Below, in pieces: positions 18,295-27,147 of a stretch of 64,000 nucleotides of DNA (the first letter of the stretch is position 1; each line of letters begins with the position of its first letter). The position numbers and the translations under genes were made by a program. The stretch lies in assembly GCF_963677945.1 (NCBI RefSeq), contig NZ_OY782578.1, forward strand, positions 310,001 through 374,000, read 5' to 3'. The notes below the pieces were generated by a model. The model had not been told where the DNA came from, did not search any database, and saw nothing but the letters and a program-made list of their open reading frames with translations. Source of the DNA: an uncultured Bacteroides sp. (GTDB lineage: Bacteria; Bacteroidota; Bacteroidia; Bacteroidales; Bacteroidaceae).

Positions 18295-21237
18295 CTATTT
18301 CTGGCGGAAATCAAACATCAGATTGATTCTTACCCCTTCATCTCCTTTTTTAATTCGGATATTACCCGGCTGACTCTGCGGTCCTTGCTGTTTGATTGGT
18401 TTAAAAGAACAGATAGCAGGAATATCGAGCAAGAAAGATATATCTCCTTGTGGAAACTCAGGCATTGTTGGTTTACCATCGGCACGCCCTTTTGGTTCTT
18501 CCGGAGTAAATACCCGGAAATAGATTCCATCGTTATGTGCATAGACTGTAAACGGAGTGGTTTTACTTTCCAGGGTAGCCCAATAGAGATTTGCATGATA
18601 ACCTTTAAACTCGGGATAAATAAGATTCTCAAAACTTTCGCCGGTAATGGTATTATTGTAATCTTTGTGCCATACACCGTAGTTGGTTCCTGGCAAACGG
18701 TTTTTCCATACACGGTAAGGACCTTTGCCAAACCATTTCATACCCGAGCAGTTTGCTTCCGGATATGAGAATGTAAGACCAAGGTTGTAAACCTCATCAT
18801 CAGTAAAGGCATCATCGAAACCGCCACCACCTGAAGCACGGTTCAGAAGAACAGCATCCATATAAAGCAAGCCATCATTAGTTAATGTCCATACAATAGA
18901 ATCGGCAGCACCCAGATACTTTGCGCAGTAAACTGCTGCATTGCAATTATAAGTAGCACCTGCCTTCAGTCTTTCTCTTTTGTCTGCATCTTTAATTGTT
19001 ACAGTGTTTATGTAGCTCTTTGCTGCATCATATTTCATCTTCATACCAACAGGAACAGGACCGTTATTAAACGGTATCTCCTTCTCTCCTGAAAGAATTT
19101 TCTTTATCATACCATTTTCTGCATTAAAAGTAACAGTCATATTACCCCCTTTTAATACAAATTCAGAACCATTTTTTGTTGCATCAGCATTGTTAGACTG
19201 AGCACTGCCTACACTTCCGGCAACTACACCTTTACTTATTGCCTTATCAAAGTATTTATCTACCAAATGAATTGGGTATGACCAATTACAAATACTTTCG
19301 CCATTTTTATTGAAAGCTTCAAGAGCCAATACGTCTCCATCCTTTAAAGTGGACGGAACATCAAAGTGCGCCTTACCAGTTTCTCCCGGAGCAATAGCTG
19401 GCAATTTAACTTCTCCCGCAGCTATTTCCTTATTCCCAGAATTACCACTTAAAGGAGCATCACAAGAAAGTACTTTGTACTTCATGGTGCATTCACTAAA
19501 GTTGGTAAAGAGGTATTCATTGGTTACAAAGAAATCACCATTAAAATGAGACGTTACGTGCATTGGTTTAATCTGGATAGGCGACCAGCTTTCGCGCACC
19601 GCATAAAAGCTTCCCTCCTTTTCACGATGCGGACCTAAAAGTCCATCGGGTGCATTAGAGTTATCAGAATCCAGAATTCCTTTTCTATCGGTACGAGCTA
19701 CAGCCTCATCACAGAAAGCCCAGATAAATCCACCCGCAAAATACGGACTCGTCATCCAACGTTCCCAGAAATCTCTCAAACCGGCACCTCCGCCCTGATC
19801 GTACATTGCATGCATAAACTCTGTTGGCATAAATACCTTATATCCATTAACGAAACGCCCTACCCCAGTGAGGTATGCAGGATAATGGTGGGTATCCAGT
19901 TCGTTGAAGTCAGCCCAAGGGTGTACAACATGTCGTTGTTGCAGATAATCGTATTTAGCAAAAAGCTTATCGAGATTATTATTCCATCCACCTTCATTTC
20001 CATTACTCCAAATCATAATACAAGGGTGATTAACATCACGTTTAATCATCTCCTCAACCAATTTAGGACCAACATTAGAATCGTAGCTATTCTGCCATCC
20101 GGCCAGTTCATCCATATATAGAATACCTATCGAGTCGCATACATCCAGAAAATGTTCATCGGGCGGATAATGAGAGCGGATAGCATTCATATTCATTTCC
20201 TTAACCAGTTTGGCATCTAGGAGACTTAAAGCGTGACTGGTAGTACGGCCACCTTCCGGCCAAAATGTATGACGGTTGACACCTTTTACAATAAGTCGGG
20301 TACCATTGAGATAAAGACCATCCTTTTCAAAGAACTCTAAAGTCCGGAAAGCAGTACGTATCTCTTTTGTTTGTACTATCTCATTATTAGCATCTTTAAG
20401 TTCCAGTTTAACAACATAAAGATTTGGATGTTCCGGATCCCAGGTCTTTGGCTTATTCCAGGAAGTTTCCCAAATCAGTCTTTCGTTCGGTTTTACACTG
20501 GTAAATACAGTTGAGTTTACATCACTGCTAAGAACTTTGCCATCTGCTAAAGATTTCACAGATGCAGACAAAGAGTACCCTTTAAAATCACCTGCAAAAT
20601 CTACTCCAACGGTCATCTTTCCATCTGCTTTTCCACTCACAACCACATAATCCATTGCATTTTGAGGAGTTGCCTCTAACCATACAGGGCGATAGATGCC
20701 GGAAAACAACCACCAATCCGCTTTACGTTCGGCAGCATTAACAGATTTATTGGCCGATTCTTTTGCTACATGTACTTCCAGCTCGTTAGCTTTCTTATAA
20801 TCAACTAAATCGGTTATATCATAAGAGAAACGATAAAAGCCACCCTGATGCATCTCTCCGGCAGATTTGCCATTGATTGTTACTTTGGTATCAGTCATTA
20901 CACCATCAAACACAATTTTAACTTTCTGACCTTTCCAGGCTGTCGGTACTTTGAAAGAGTAGTGATAGGTTCCCTCTTCGTTGCTGGCTACACCTCCTTT
21001 GGTTTTATAATAACGGCCATAAGTATAATCGCCGTATCCTTGAAGTTCCCAGTTACATGGCACCTGGGTTTTTCCCCATTTCCCACTATGCTGACCTTTG
21101 GTACAGTAAAATTTCCAGGTTCTGGTATTATCAATACCTGTACCCGAAAGATAGTAGCGTTCAGGATGCGGTTGTTGTGCCATTAATAACAAAGTGGTGG
21201 CCGTCATACACATCAGTGTATATATTCTTCTCATCAT
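18295..21237 (-). CDS. GH2 beta-galactosidase, LacZ type
   Basis: About 980 residues, secreted by an N-terminal signal peptide (ends near LLLMAQ). It should release terminal beta-galactose from glycans in the periplasm or at the surface. Domains are a jelly-roll sugar-binding domain (about 40-200), an immunoglobulin-like domain, a TIM barrel beginning VKGVNRHTFWPEGGR (about 315-600), a further beta-sandwich, and a C-terminal LacZ small-chain-like domain (VTFNAENGMIKKI). The acid/base is Glu415 in WSNGNEGGW, and the nucleophile is Glu473 in MPTEFMHAMYD. I use the ATG at 21237, which gives MMRRIYTLM. It lies between the cupin gene and the repeat-rich gap. A galactan side-chain substrate fits a pectin locus. 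Confidence 0.93.
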   Translation of the reverse strand: MMRRIYTLMCMTATTLLLMAQQPHPERYYLSGTGIDNTRTWKFYCTKGQHSGKWGKTQVPCNWELQGYGDYTYGRYYKTKGGVASNEEGTYHYSFKVPTAWKGQKVKIVFDGVMTDTKVTINGKSAGEMHQGGFYRFSYDITDLVDYKKANELEVHVAKESANKSVNAAERKADWWLFSGIYRPVWLEATPQNAMDYVVVSGKADGKMTVGVDFAGDFKGYSLSASVKSLADGKVLSSDVNSTVFTSVKPNERLIWETSWNKPKTWDPEHPNLYVVKLELKDANNEIVQTKEIRTAFRTLEFFEKDGLYLNGTRLIVKGVNRHTFWPEGGRTTSHALSLLDAKLVKEMNMNAIRSHYPPDEHFLDVCDSIGILYMDELAGWQNSYDSNVGPKLVEEMIKRDVNHPCIMIWSNGNEGGWNNNLDKLFAKYDYLQQRHVVHPWADFNELDTHHYPAYLTGVGRFVNGYKVFMPTEFMHAMYDQGGGAGLRDFWERWMTSPYFAGGFIWAFCDEAVARTDRKGILDSDNSNAPDGLLGPHREKEGSFYAVRESWSPIQIKPMHVTSHFNGDFFVTNEYLFTNFSECTMKYKVLSCDAPLSGNSGNKEIAAGEVKLPAIAPGETGKAHFDVPSTLKDGDVLALEAFNKNGESICNWSYPIHLVDKYFDKAISKGVVAGSVGSAQSNNADATKNGSEFVLKGGNMTVTFNAENGMIKKILSGEKEIPFNNGPVPVGMKMKYDAAKSYINTVTIKDADKRERLKAGATYNCNAAVYCAKYLGAADSIVWTLTNDGLLYMDAVLLNRASGGGGFDDAFTDDEVYNLGLTFSYPEANCSGMKWFGKGPYRVWKNRLPGTNYGVWHKDYNNTITGESFENLIYPEFKGYHANLYWATLESKTTPFTVYAHNDGIYFRVFTPEEPKGRADGKPTMPEFPQGDISFLLDIPAICSFKPIKQQGPQSQPGNIRIKKGDEGVRINLMFDFRQK

Positions 21238-21442
21238 ATATAAATTCATTTAGTGATATTATTAACCGTTTTTTATATGGTAAACCCAATATATGTGCAA
21301 GATTCTGAAAAATTCCTGGAATATGCAAAGACAAATACATTTTTTACTACTGAATAGATAATAAGAAACTGCTATTTAGATTAAAACGATAAAACAGATA
21401 GATAAAACAATAGTGAGGAGATTCTACTTATTATAAACAGAA

Positions 21443-21474
21443 AAGAGCGCATAATCTTAAAATCATACGCACTT
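21443..21474 (-). terminator. Terminator of the cupin gene
   Basis: On the minus strand AAGTGCGTATGAT pairs with ATTATGCGCTCTT (one mismatch, two G-U pairs), then TTTT. It separates the cupin from GH2. Confidence 0.6.
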
Positions 21475-21500
21475 AAAATATCCGTTTATAAAAAGAACGA

Positions 21501-21845
21501 TTATTGTGGAATAAAGTCAGCTCTCATTGGGCTAAAACAATCAATAAGTATGCCGGCCTCAAGACATGTACATTCATGTTCAGCATCGGGGGCAATATAA
21601 ATACCATCACCAACCTCAACAATTTGCATTTCGCCATCTACTGAGAATTCAAACTTTCCACTTGCCACATAAGTCGTCTGAGTATGATAGTGAGTATGAA
21701 GCGCACCTTTTGCTCCTTTTTCAAACTTAACTTTAACAAGCATCAATTGTCCATCATATCCCATAATCTGTCGAGTCACTCCTTCGCCGGCTGGTTCCCA
21801 CACATTTTCATTTTCAAAAATAAATTTCTTGCTACAGGTTTTCAT
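21501..21845 (-). CDS. kdgF: KdgF-like cupin (pectin-derived uronate metabolism)
   Basis: A 114-residue single-domain cupin. KdgF opens the ring of 4,5-unsaturated uronates released by pectin or alginate lyases, making the linear keto form for further breakdown. Metal ligands fit the family: His50 and His52 (HTHYH), Gln56, and His90 (PDAEHECTC). The sequence also shows the family pattern RQIMGYDGQLMLVKV and the ending FSPMRADFIPQ. An in-frame ATG 12 codons upstream exists, but the start at 21845 matches KdgF length. It is divergent from the SpxH-like gene and close to GH2. It is cytosolic, so unsaturated uronates should be imported by this organism. No lyase is in the window. Confidence 0.82.
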   Translation of the reverse strand: MKTCSKKFIFENENVWEPAGEGVTRQIMGYDGQLMLVKVKFEKGAKGALHTHYHTQTTYVASGKFEFSVDGEMQIVEVGDGIYIAPDAEHECTCLEAGILIDCFSPMRADFIPQ

Positions 21846-21940
21846 TATCAAATCTTTTATCTTAGTAATATTAATGCTCAAAATTACGTAATTCTTTTCT
21901 AATACATTATCATGCTAATAAATTAAAAAGTACCACAGAA

Positions 21941-21948
21941 CAAAAATA
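21941..21948 (-). promoter_or_regulatory. -7 box (TATTTTTG) of the cupin gene
   Basis: CAAAAATA on the plus strand is TATTTTTG on the minus strand, about 96 bp before the cupin ATG. The sequence CAAAAATAGAGATTA recurs upstream of the ferredoxin gene at 42815. Confidence 0.5.
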
Positions 21949-21999
21949 GAGATTAGCTGTTACTAAATTAGTAGTTTATAAATTAATAAATCTATTAAT

Positions 22000-22920
22000 A
22001 TGAGCGACATTTTAAATATAAATCCTCTGATCTATACCCATCAGACAGAGGTTAATGAGAATCCGGAAACTAAAACAGAAACCAGTCACACTGAAATTTA
22101 TTCTCCCAAGAGCCCTGTACAAATTCTATATTATACAGATCCTATATGCTCTGCATGTTGGGGTATAGAACCTCAATTAAGAAAGTTAAAACTGGAGTAT
22201 GGAGAGAACTATCAAATAGAATATAAAATGGGAGGACTTCTTCCTAACTGGGAAAACGAGAGCAATAGTAAAATCAATAGACCAGCAGATGTAGCTCATC
22301 ATTGGGAAGAAGTTGGTAATTATTATGGGATGCCTATTGATGGAGATGTTTGGCTGGAAGATCCTTTATCTTCTTCATATCCACCGTCAATTGCCTTCAA
22401 AGCTGCTCAAATACAGGATGATGGAATGTCCCTCGTATTTCTCAGGAGAATAAAAGAAATGCTTTTTCTTGAAAAGAAAAACATATCAAAGTGGGAATGG
22501 ATAGAAAAAGCTGCAATATATGCTGAATTAAATATTGATCAATTGAAAAAAGATTTTGAAGGTGATGCCCAACATACATTTAAAGAGGATTTAGACATAA
22601 GCAAACAAATGGGTGTAAGAGGGTTTCCAACATTATTTTTTGCGAATGCTGATGGTATGAAAATAGAATTATATGGCGTACGGCCATATAAAGATTTTGA
22701 AGAAGCTTTGCTTAAATTATGTCCCAAAGCTGTAAAACATCAAAATTACAAAACTCATGAAGGATTATTTGATTACTACCCAACACTTACAACTCATGAA
22801 TTTGCTGTAATTACAGACAGGCATGATAGTGATGCTTTGGATATTTTAAATAGCTTATATAAATCAAAGTTCATAGATAAATACATATCAAAAAAAGGAA
22901 TACTCTGGATCAAGATATAA
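22000..22920 (+). CDS. DsbA-family thioredoxin-fold protein, SpxH/YjbH-like
   Basis: A 306-residue protein with a thioredoxin-like fold and a Cys50-Ser-Ala-Cys53 active site in YYTDPICSACWGIEP. This signature belongs to the SpxH/YjbH group of the DsbA superfamily. In Firmicutes that group delivers Spx to ClpXP; Bacteroidetes have no clear Spx, so the role here is unknown, perhaps a cytosolic oxidoreductase in stress response. There is no signal peptide. A conserved GVRGFPTLFF cis-Pro segment lies near residue 209. The start follows a nearly gene-free divergent region shared with the cupin. The tail (about 250-306) is not part of the core fold. Confidence 0.75.
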   Translation: MSDILNINPLIYTHQTEVNENPETKTETSHTEIYSPKSPVQILYYTDPICSACWGIEPQLRKLKLEYGENYQIEYKMGGLLPNWENESNSKINRPADVAHHWEEVGNYYGMPIDGDVWLEDPLSSSYPPSIAFKAAQIQDDGMSLVFLRRIKEMLFLEKKNISKWEWIEKAAIYAELNIDQLKKDFEGDAQHTFKEDLDISKQMGVRGFPTLFFANADGMKIELYGVRPYKDFEEALLKLCPKAVKHQNYKTHEGLFDYYPTLTTHEFAVITDRHDSDALDILNSLYKSKFIDKYISKKGILWIKI

Positions 22921-23010
22921 AATAACAAGGCCCTAATTAATGCAAAGATGACATATAAAAGAATCTCTGATATTACTGCATTATTACTAAAACTATAAGT
23001 TCAGCACAGA

Positions 23011-23055
23011 TTATGCCATAAGACCTTCGCTTTATCAGGAAGCCTTATGGCATAA
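23011..23055. terminator. Large hairpin after the SpxH-like gene
   Basis: TTATGCCATAAG (23011-23022) and CTTATGGCATAA (23044-23055) are perfect inverted 12-mers around a 21-nt loop that can pair further (CTTC/GAAG). No T-run follows, so a role as terminator or protein-binding site is uncertain. Each arm is itself an 11-bp palindrome, TTATGxCATAA. Confidence 0.45.
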
Positions 23056-23108
23056 AATATAAAAAAGCGCCAATAAAATATTTAGTCTATAAATGTAAAA
23101 AGCTTAAA

Positions 23109-23143
23109 TTTGACTCAAAAATATGTTTTTTTTGCTATTTTTG
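23109..23143 (+). promoter_or_regulatory. Promoter of metF-holB-ricT-gldH
   Basis: TTTG at 23109-23112 and TATTTTTG at 23136-23143 fit the -33 and -7 boxes, with a 23-bp spacer that is slightly long. The ATG of metF follows 50 bp later. Confidence 0.6.
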
Positions 23144-23193
23144 CAACAATATGCATATTTAGCGGCATCAATGTCGCAATAGAAATTAGGCCA

Positions 23194-24147
23194 ATGAAAG
23201 TTATAGAATTAATAAAGAGTAATGACAAAACAGCTTTTTCGTTCGAGATATTGCCTCCTTTAAAGGGAACTGGCATTGAAAAGCTATATGAAACTATAGA
23301 TACATTAAAGGAATTTGATCCTAAATACATCAACATAACCACACATCGTAGTGAGTATATTTATAAGGAATTAGGCAATGGGTTGTTCCAACGTAGCAAC
23401 GTTCGTCGCCGTCCCGGAACGGTAGCTGTGGCTGCTGCTATTAAAAACAAATACAATATAACAGCTGTGCCGCACATTTTATGTAGTGGATTTACTCAGG
23501 AAGAAACCGAATATGTTCTACTTGATTTGCAGTTTCTTGGCATTACCGATTTATTAGTTCTTCGTGGTGACAAAGCCAAACATGAACCCGTTTTCAAGCC
23601 AGTAGGCAATGGCTATTATCATGCCATTGAACTTCAAGAACAAATAAACAAATTCAATAAAGGAGTATTCGTTGATGGTGAACAAATGAAAGTTTCATTG
23701 CAACCATTTTCTTATGGAGTTGCTTGCTACCCTGAAAAGCATGAAGAAGCTCCTAATATTGATACGGATATTTACTGGTTAAAAAAGAAGATGGAAGCTG
23801 GCGCAGAATATGCAGTTACTCAATTATTTTACGATAACAAAAAGTTCTTCGAGTTTGTAGAACGTGCCCGAAACGCAGGAGTAACAATTCCGATAATTCC
23901 TGGAATTAAGCCCTTTTCCAAATTATCTCAGCTGAGTATGGTTCCAAAAACATTTAAAGTTGATATTCCTGAAGACTTGGCAAATGAGGCTATGAAATGC
24001 AAAAATGATGCAGATGCAAAACAACTTGGTATTGAGTGGTGTGTTGAACAGTGCCGTGAATTAATGGCACACGGATTACCAAGCATTCATTTTTATTCAG
24101 TGGGCGCTGTAGACAGTATTAAAGAAGTAGCTAAGCTAATATATTAA
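23194..24147 (+). CDS. metF: 5,10-methylenetetrahydrofolate reductase
   Basis: A 317-residue flavoenzyme that reduces 5,10-methylene-THF to 5-methyl-THF for methionine synthesis. Family motifs include FSFEILPPLKG near the N-terminus (catalytic Glu), LLVLRGDKAK, the FAD-region AVTQLFYDN and the closing GLPSIHFYSVG. The frame stays open upstream to 23110, but that extension crosses the promoter boxes. The ATG at 23194 gives MKVIELIKS and the normal length. It heads an operon with holB, 2 bp downstream. Confidence 0.95.
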   Translation: MKVIELIKSNDKTAFSFEILPPLKGTGIEKLYETIDTLKEFDPKYINITTHRSEYIYKELGNGLFQRSNVRRRPGTVAVAAAIKNKYNITAVPHILCSGFTQEETEYVLLDLQFLGITDLLVLRGDKAKHEPVFKPVGNGYYHAIELQEQINKFNKGVFVDGEQMKVSLQPFSYGVACYPEKHEEAPNIDTDIYWLKKKMEAGAEYAVTQLFYDNKKFFEFVERARNAGVTIPIIPGIKPFSKLSQLSMVPKTFKVDIPEDLANEAMKCKNDADAKQLGIEWCVEQCRELMAHGLPSIHFYSVGAVDSIKEVAKLIY

Positions 24148-24149
24148 TT

Positions 24150-25274
24150 ATGTTTTTCAGAGAGGTTATAGGACAAGAAGAAGTTAAAAAGAAATTTCTT
24201 TTAGAAGTGAAGGAAAACCGTATCCCTCACGCACAACTTATTTGTGGCCCGGAAGGCGTAGGCAAATTACCATTGGCTATTGCTTATGCCAGATACCTCC
24301 TCTGCCCAAACCATACAGAAGAAGATGCTTGCGGCATCTGCCCTTCATGTGTAAAGATGAACAAACTAGCTCATCCTGATTTACATTTTGTCTTCCCAAT
24401 TGTGAAGAAAAAAAATCAAAAAGAGGTTGTTTGTGATGACTACATCAAAGATTGGCGGAATTTTGTGCTAAACAACCCTTATTTTAATCTAAATCATTGG
24501 TTAAAAGAAATGGACGCAGAAAATGCCCAAGCCATGATTTACACAAAAGAGAGTGATGAAATTCTTAGGAAACTAAGTTTGAAGAGTAGTGAAGGCGGTT
24601 ATAAAGTAATGATTATCTGGCTACCAGAGAAAATGAATGAAGCTTGCTCTAATAAACTCCTAAAGTTACTGGAAGAGCCTCCTGCAAAGACTGTGTTCCT
24701 GCTTGTATCTGAGCAACCCGACCTAATGCTTACAACAATATTAAGTCGTACTCAAAGGGTAAATGTGCGTCTCATTAAAGAAGAAAGCATTGTTGAGAAA
24801 CTAAAAGACAGTTATGGGTTAACAGATCAGGATGCACAAACCACAGCTCACCTTGCTAACGGGAATTTTATCCGTGCTATGGAACAAATTCATCTTAATG
24901 AAGAAAAAAAACTTTTCTTCGATTTATTCGTTAATCTGATGCGCCTCTCCTATCAACGAAAAATAAGAGAAATGAAAGCATGGAGTGAGCTACTTGCAGG
25001 AATAGGACGAGAAAGACAAAAAGACTTTCTGGAATATGCACAACGAATGATCCGTGAAAATTTTATTCTTAACTTTCATCGCAACGAACTAACATACATG
25101 AACAGAGATGAATATAATTTTTCGGTCCGGTTTGCACCGTTTGTTAATGAACGAAATGCGATGGGAATAATGGATGAACTTACAGTGGCTCAACAACATA
25201 TTGAACAAAATGTGAATGCTAAAATGGTATTTTTTGATTTTTCATTAAAAATGATCGTTTTGCTGAAACAATAA
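24150..25274 (+). CDS. holB: DNA polymerase III delta' subunit
   Basis: A 374-residue AAA+ clamp-loader subunit. It shows the P-loop-like GPEGVGK (about residue 31), a zinc-binding cluster of cysteines (CPNH...CGICPSC, about 51-67), and the LLKLLEEPP and ILSRTQRV sensor segments. The P-loop ends GKL rather than GKT/S, as expected for a delta' subunit that does not hydrolyse ATP. It is translationally close to metF (2-bp gap) and ricT. Confidence 0.92.
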   Translation: MFFREVIGQEEVKKKFLLEVKENRIPHAQLICGPEGVGKLPLAIAYARYLLCPNHTEEDACGICPSCVKMNKLAHPDLHFVFPIVKKKNQKEVVCDDYIKDWRNFVLNNPYFNLNHWLKEMDAENAQAMIYTKESDEILRKLSLKSSEGGYKVMIIWLPEKMNEACSNKLLKLLEEPPAKTVFLLVSEQPDLMLTTILSRTQRVNVRLIKEESIVEKLKDSYGLTDQDAQTTAHLANGNFIRAMEQIHLNEEKKLFFDLFVNLMRLSYQRKIREMKAWSELLAGIGRERQKDFLEYAQRMIRENFILNFHRNELTYMNRDEYNFSVRFAPFVNERNAMGIMDELTVAQQHIEQNVNAKMVFFDFSLKMIVLLKQ

Positions 25275-25285
25275 ATAATATAAAA

Positions 25286-26674
25286 ATGGATTATAAATTA
25301 CATAACGGAAGCGGGAAGCTATGCTGCAAAGGCTGCTCCCGACAAGATAATAAATTAAATACTTACGATTGGCTAGCTGATATTCCTGGGAGTAGTGAAG
25401 AAAGTGACCTTGTTGAAATACAGTTTAAAAACACACGCAAAGGATATTATCGTAACAGTAATGGATTAAAGCTGGAAAAAGGAGATGTGGTAGCCGTGGA
25501 ATCAACTCCCGGACACGATATTGGTACTGTTACATTGACAGGAAGATTAGTTCCTTTACAAATGCAGAAAACCGGATTTAAGCCAAATACTGAAATCAAA
25601 CGTGTTTATCGCAAAGTTAAAGCTGTAGATCTTGAGAAATTCGAAGAAGCTAAGGCTAAAGAACACGATACAATGATCCGTTCAAGGCAAATAGCTGCAA
25701 ATCTTAGTCTCAATATGAAGATCGGTGATGTTGAGTATCAGGGTGATGGTAACAAAGCTATATTTTATTATATCGCCGATGAACGAGTTGACTTCCGACA
25801 ATTAATTAAGGTTTTAGCAGAAACGTTCCGTGTACGAATTGAAATGAAACAAATTGGTGCCCGACAAGAAGCTGGAAGAATTGGTGGTATTGGTCCTTGC
25901 GGAAGAGAGCTTTGTTGCGCAACCTGGATGACTAATTTTGTGTCTGTATCTACTAGTGCTGCAAGGTTACAAGATATATCCCTTAATCCTCAGAAGCTTG
26001 CTGGTCAATGTGCTAAGCTTAAATGTTGCATGAATTATGAAGTAGACTGTTATGTTGAAGCTCAAAAGAGGTTGCCATCAAGAGAAATAGAACTTGAGAC
26101 AAAAGACGGTACATTCTATTTCTTCAAAGCTGATATATTGAGCAATGAAGTCTCATATTCAACAGATAAAAACTTTGCTGCGAACTTGGTTACCATCTCC
26201 GGAAAAAGAGCTTTTGAAGTTATCAATCTTAACCGCAAAGGAATCAGGCCTGATAGTCTTCACGAATCAGAGAAAAAACCTGAGCCACAGAAGCCTGTAG
26301 ATTTGGTTGAACAGGAAAGCCTTACTCGTTTTGATAAGCGCAAATCAGGTAATGAAAATAAAAATGCCAAAAGGAATGACAACGGAAACAGAAACAAACA
26401 AGAAAACAGAAACCGTAATGAAAATGCAAATAGAAATAACAACGAAGTTGCAAATAGGAATGAAGGCGGAAACCGCAATGAGAATAGAAGAAAGATTGAG
26501 AACAAAAATAAAAATGAGAATATAAATAAAGTTTCTATTGAAAACGCCAATAAGAGCAGTAACGAGAACTATAAAGGAAATGAAGGCGGAAATGCGAATA
26601 GAAACAGACGAAGAAAAAGACCAAACAATAGACCTCAACAACGAGATGATAACCCTCAATCAGAAAAAGAATAA
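25286..26674 (+). CDS. ricT: RicT/PSP1-domain protein with Asn-rich tail
   Basis: A 462-residue cytosolic protein. The PSP1 C-terminal domain (about 90-310) contains the paired cysteine motifs GPCGRELCC and QCAKLKCC, which in Bacillus RicT (YaaT) help bind iron-sulfur clusters. That complex promotes RNA processing by RNase Y. No RicA or RicF partner gene is nearby. An N-terminal CCKGCSRQD motif adds more cysteines. Residues about 340-462 are low-complexity, rich in Asn, Arg, Glu and Lys (for example NRNENRR), typical of disordered tails. The last 29 bp overlap the start of gldH, indicating coupled translation. Confidence 0.88.
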   Translation: MDYKLHNGSGKLCCKGCSRQDNKLNTYDWLADIPGSSEESDLVEIQFKNTRKGYYRNSNGLKLEKGDVVAVESTPGHDIGTVTLTGRLVPLQMQKTGFKPNTEIKRVYRKVKAVDLEKFEEAKAKEHDTMIRSRQIAANLSLNMKIGDVEYQGDGNKAIFYYIADERVDFRQLIKVLAETFRVRIEMKQIGARQEAGRIGGIGPCGRELCCATWMTNFVSVSTSAARLQDISLNPQKLAGQCAKLKCCMNYEVDCYVEAQKRLPSREIELETKDGTFYFFKADILSNEVSYSTDKNFAANLVTISGKRAFEVINLNRKGIRPDSLHESEKKPEPQKPVDLVEQESLTRFDKRKSGNENKNAKRNDNGNRNKQENRNRNENANRNNNEVANRNEGGNRNENRRKIENKNKNENINKVSIENANKSSNENYKGNEGGNANRNRRRKRPNNRPQQRDDNPQSEKE

Positions 26675-27128
26675 ATTAATATTGCTGTTATCAATTATCC
26701 TGCTGACAGCGTGTGATTCCGATACAATGTATCACTCTTTTCTTCATGTTTCTAAAGAAGGATGGAAAAAGAGTGATACACTCACTTTTAAGGCACCAAT
26801 AACTGATTCACTTGCAACATATCGTATATCTGTAGAAGTGCGCAATAGAATAGATTACCCCTATCGTAATTTATGCCTGTTTATATCACATAATACACAA
26901 GACAGTACTGTTTTTGTGACAGATACTATTCAATATTCACTCGCCGACGAATCAGGTAAATGGCTAGGCACAGGAATTGGCAACCTTTACCAATCGGCAT
27001 GTAGTAATTATACATTTATTGCTCCAAGACGTTCTGGTAATCTTATATTCAAGTTAAGTCACGGAATGAAGGACAATGTTCTAATTGGAATTAACGATGT
27101 TGGTATAGAGATAAAACGGAAGAAATAA
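26646..27128 (+). CDS. gldH: Gliding motility lipoprotein GldH
   Basis: A 160-residue lipoprotein with lipobox LLTAC (Cys23) and a beta-sandwich body. GldH is needed for gliding in Flavobacterium but is kept in non-gliding Bacteroides, where its role is unclear. Motifs include SKEGWKKSDTLTF and a C-terminal LSHGMKDNVLIGINDVGIEI. The frame is open far upstream inside ricT, but only the ATG at 26646 puts the signal peptide at the N-terminus. It overlaps the ricT end by 29 bp. The gene is convergent with rodA. Confidence 0.9.
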   Translation: MITLNQKKNKLILLLSIILLTACDSDTMYHSFLHVSKEGWKKSDTLTFKAPITDSLATYRISVEVRNRIDYPYRNLCLFISHNTQDSTVFVTDTIQYSLADESGKWLGTGIGNLYQSACSNYTFIAPRRSGNLIFKLSHGMKDNVLIGINDVGIEIKRKK

Positions 27129-27147
27129 AATCCTTTTTCTCTATTGT

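Noticed and set aside
23110-23193. An N-terminal extension of MetF
   Set aside because: It would place the coding start inside the promoter boxes and adds a hydrophobic stretch not typical of MetF.
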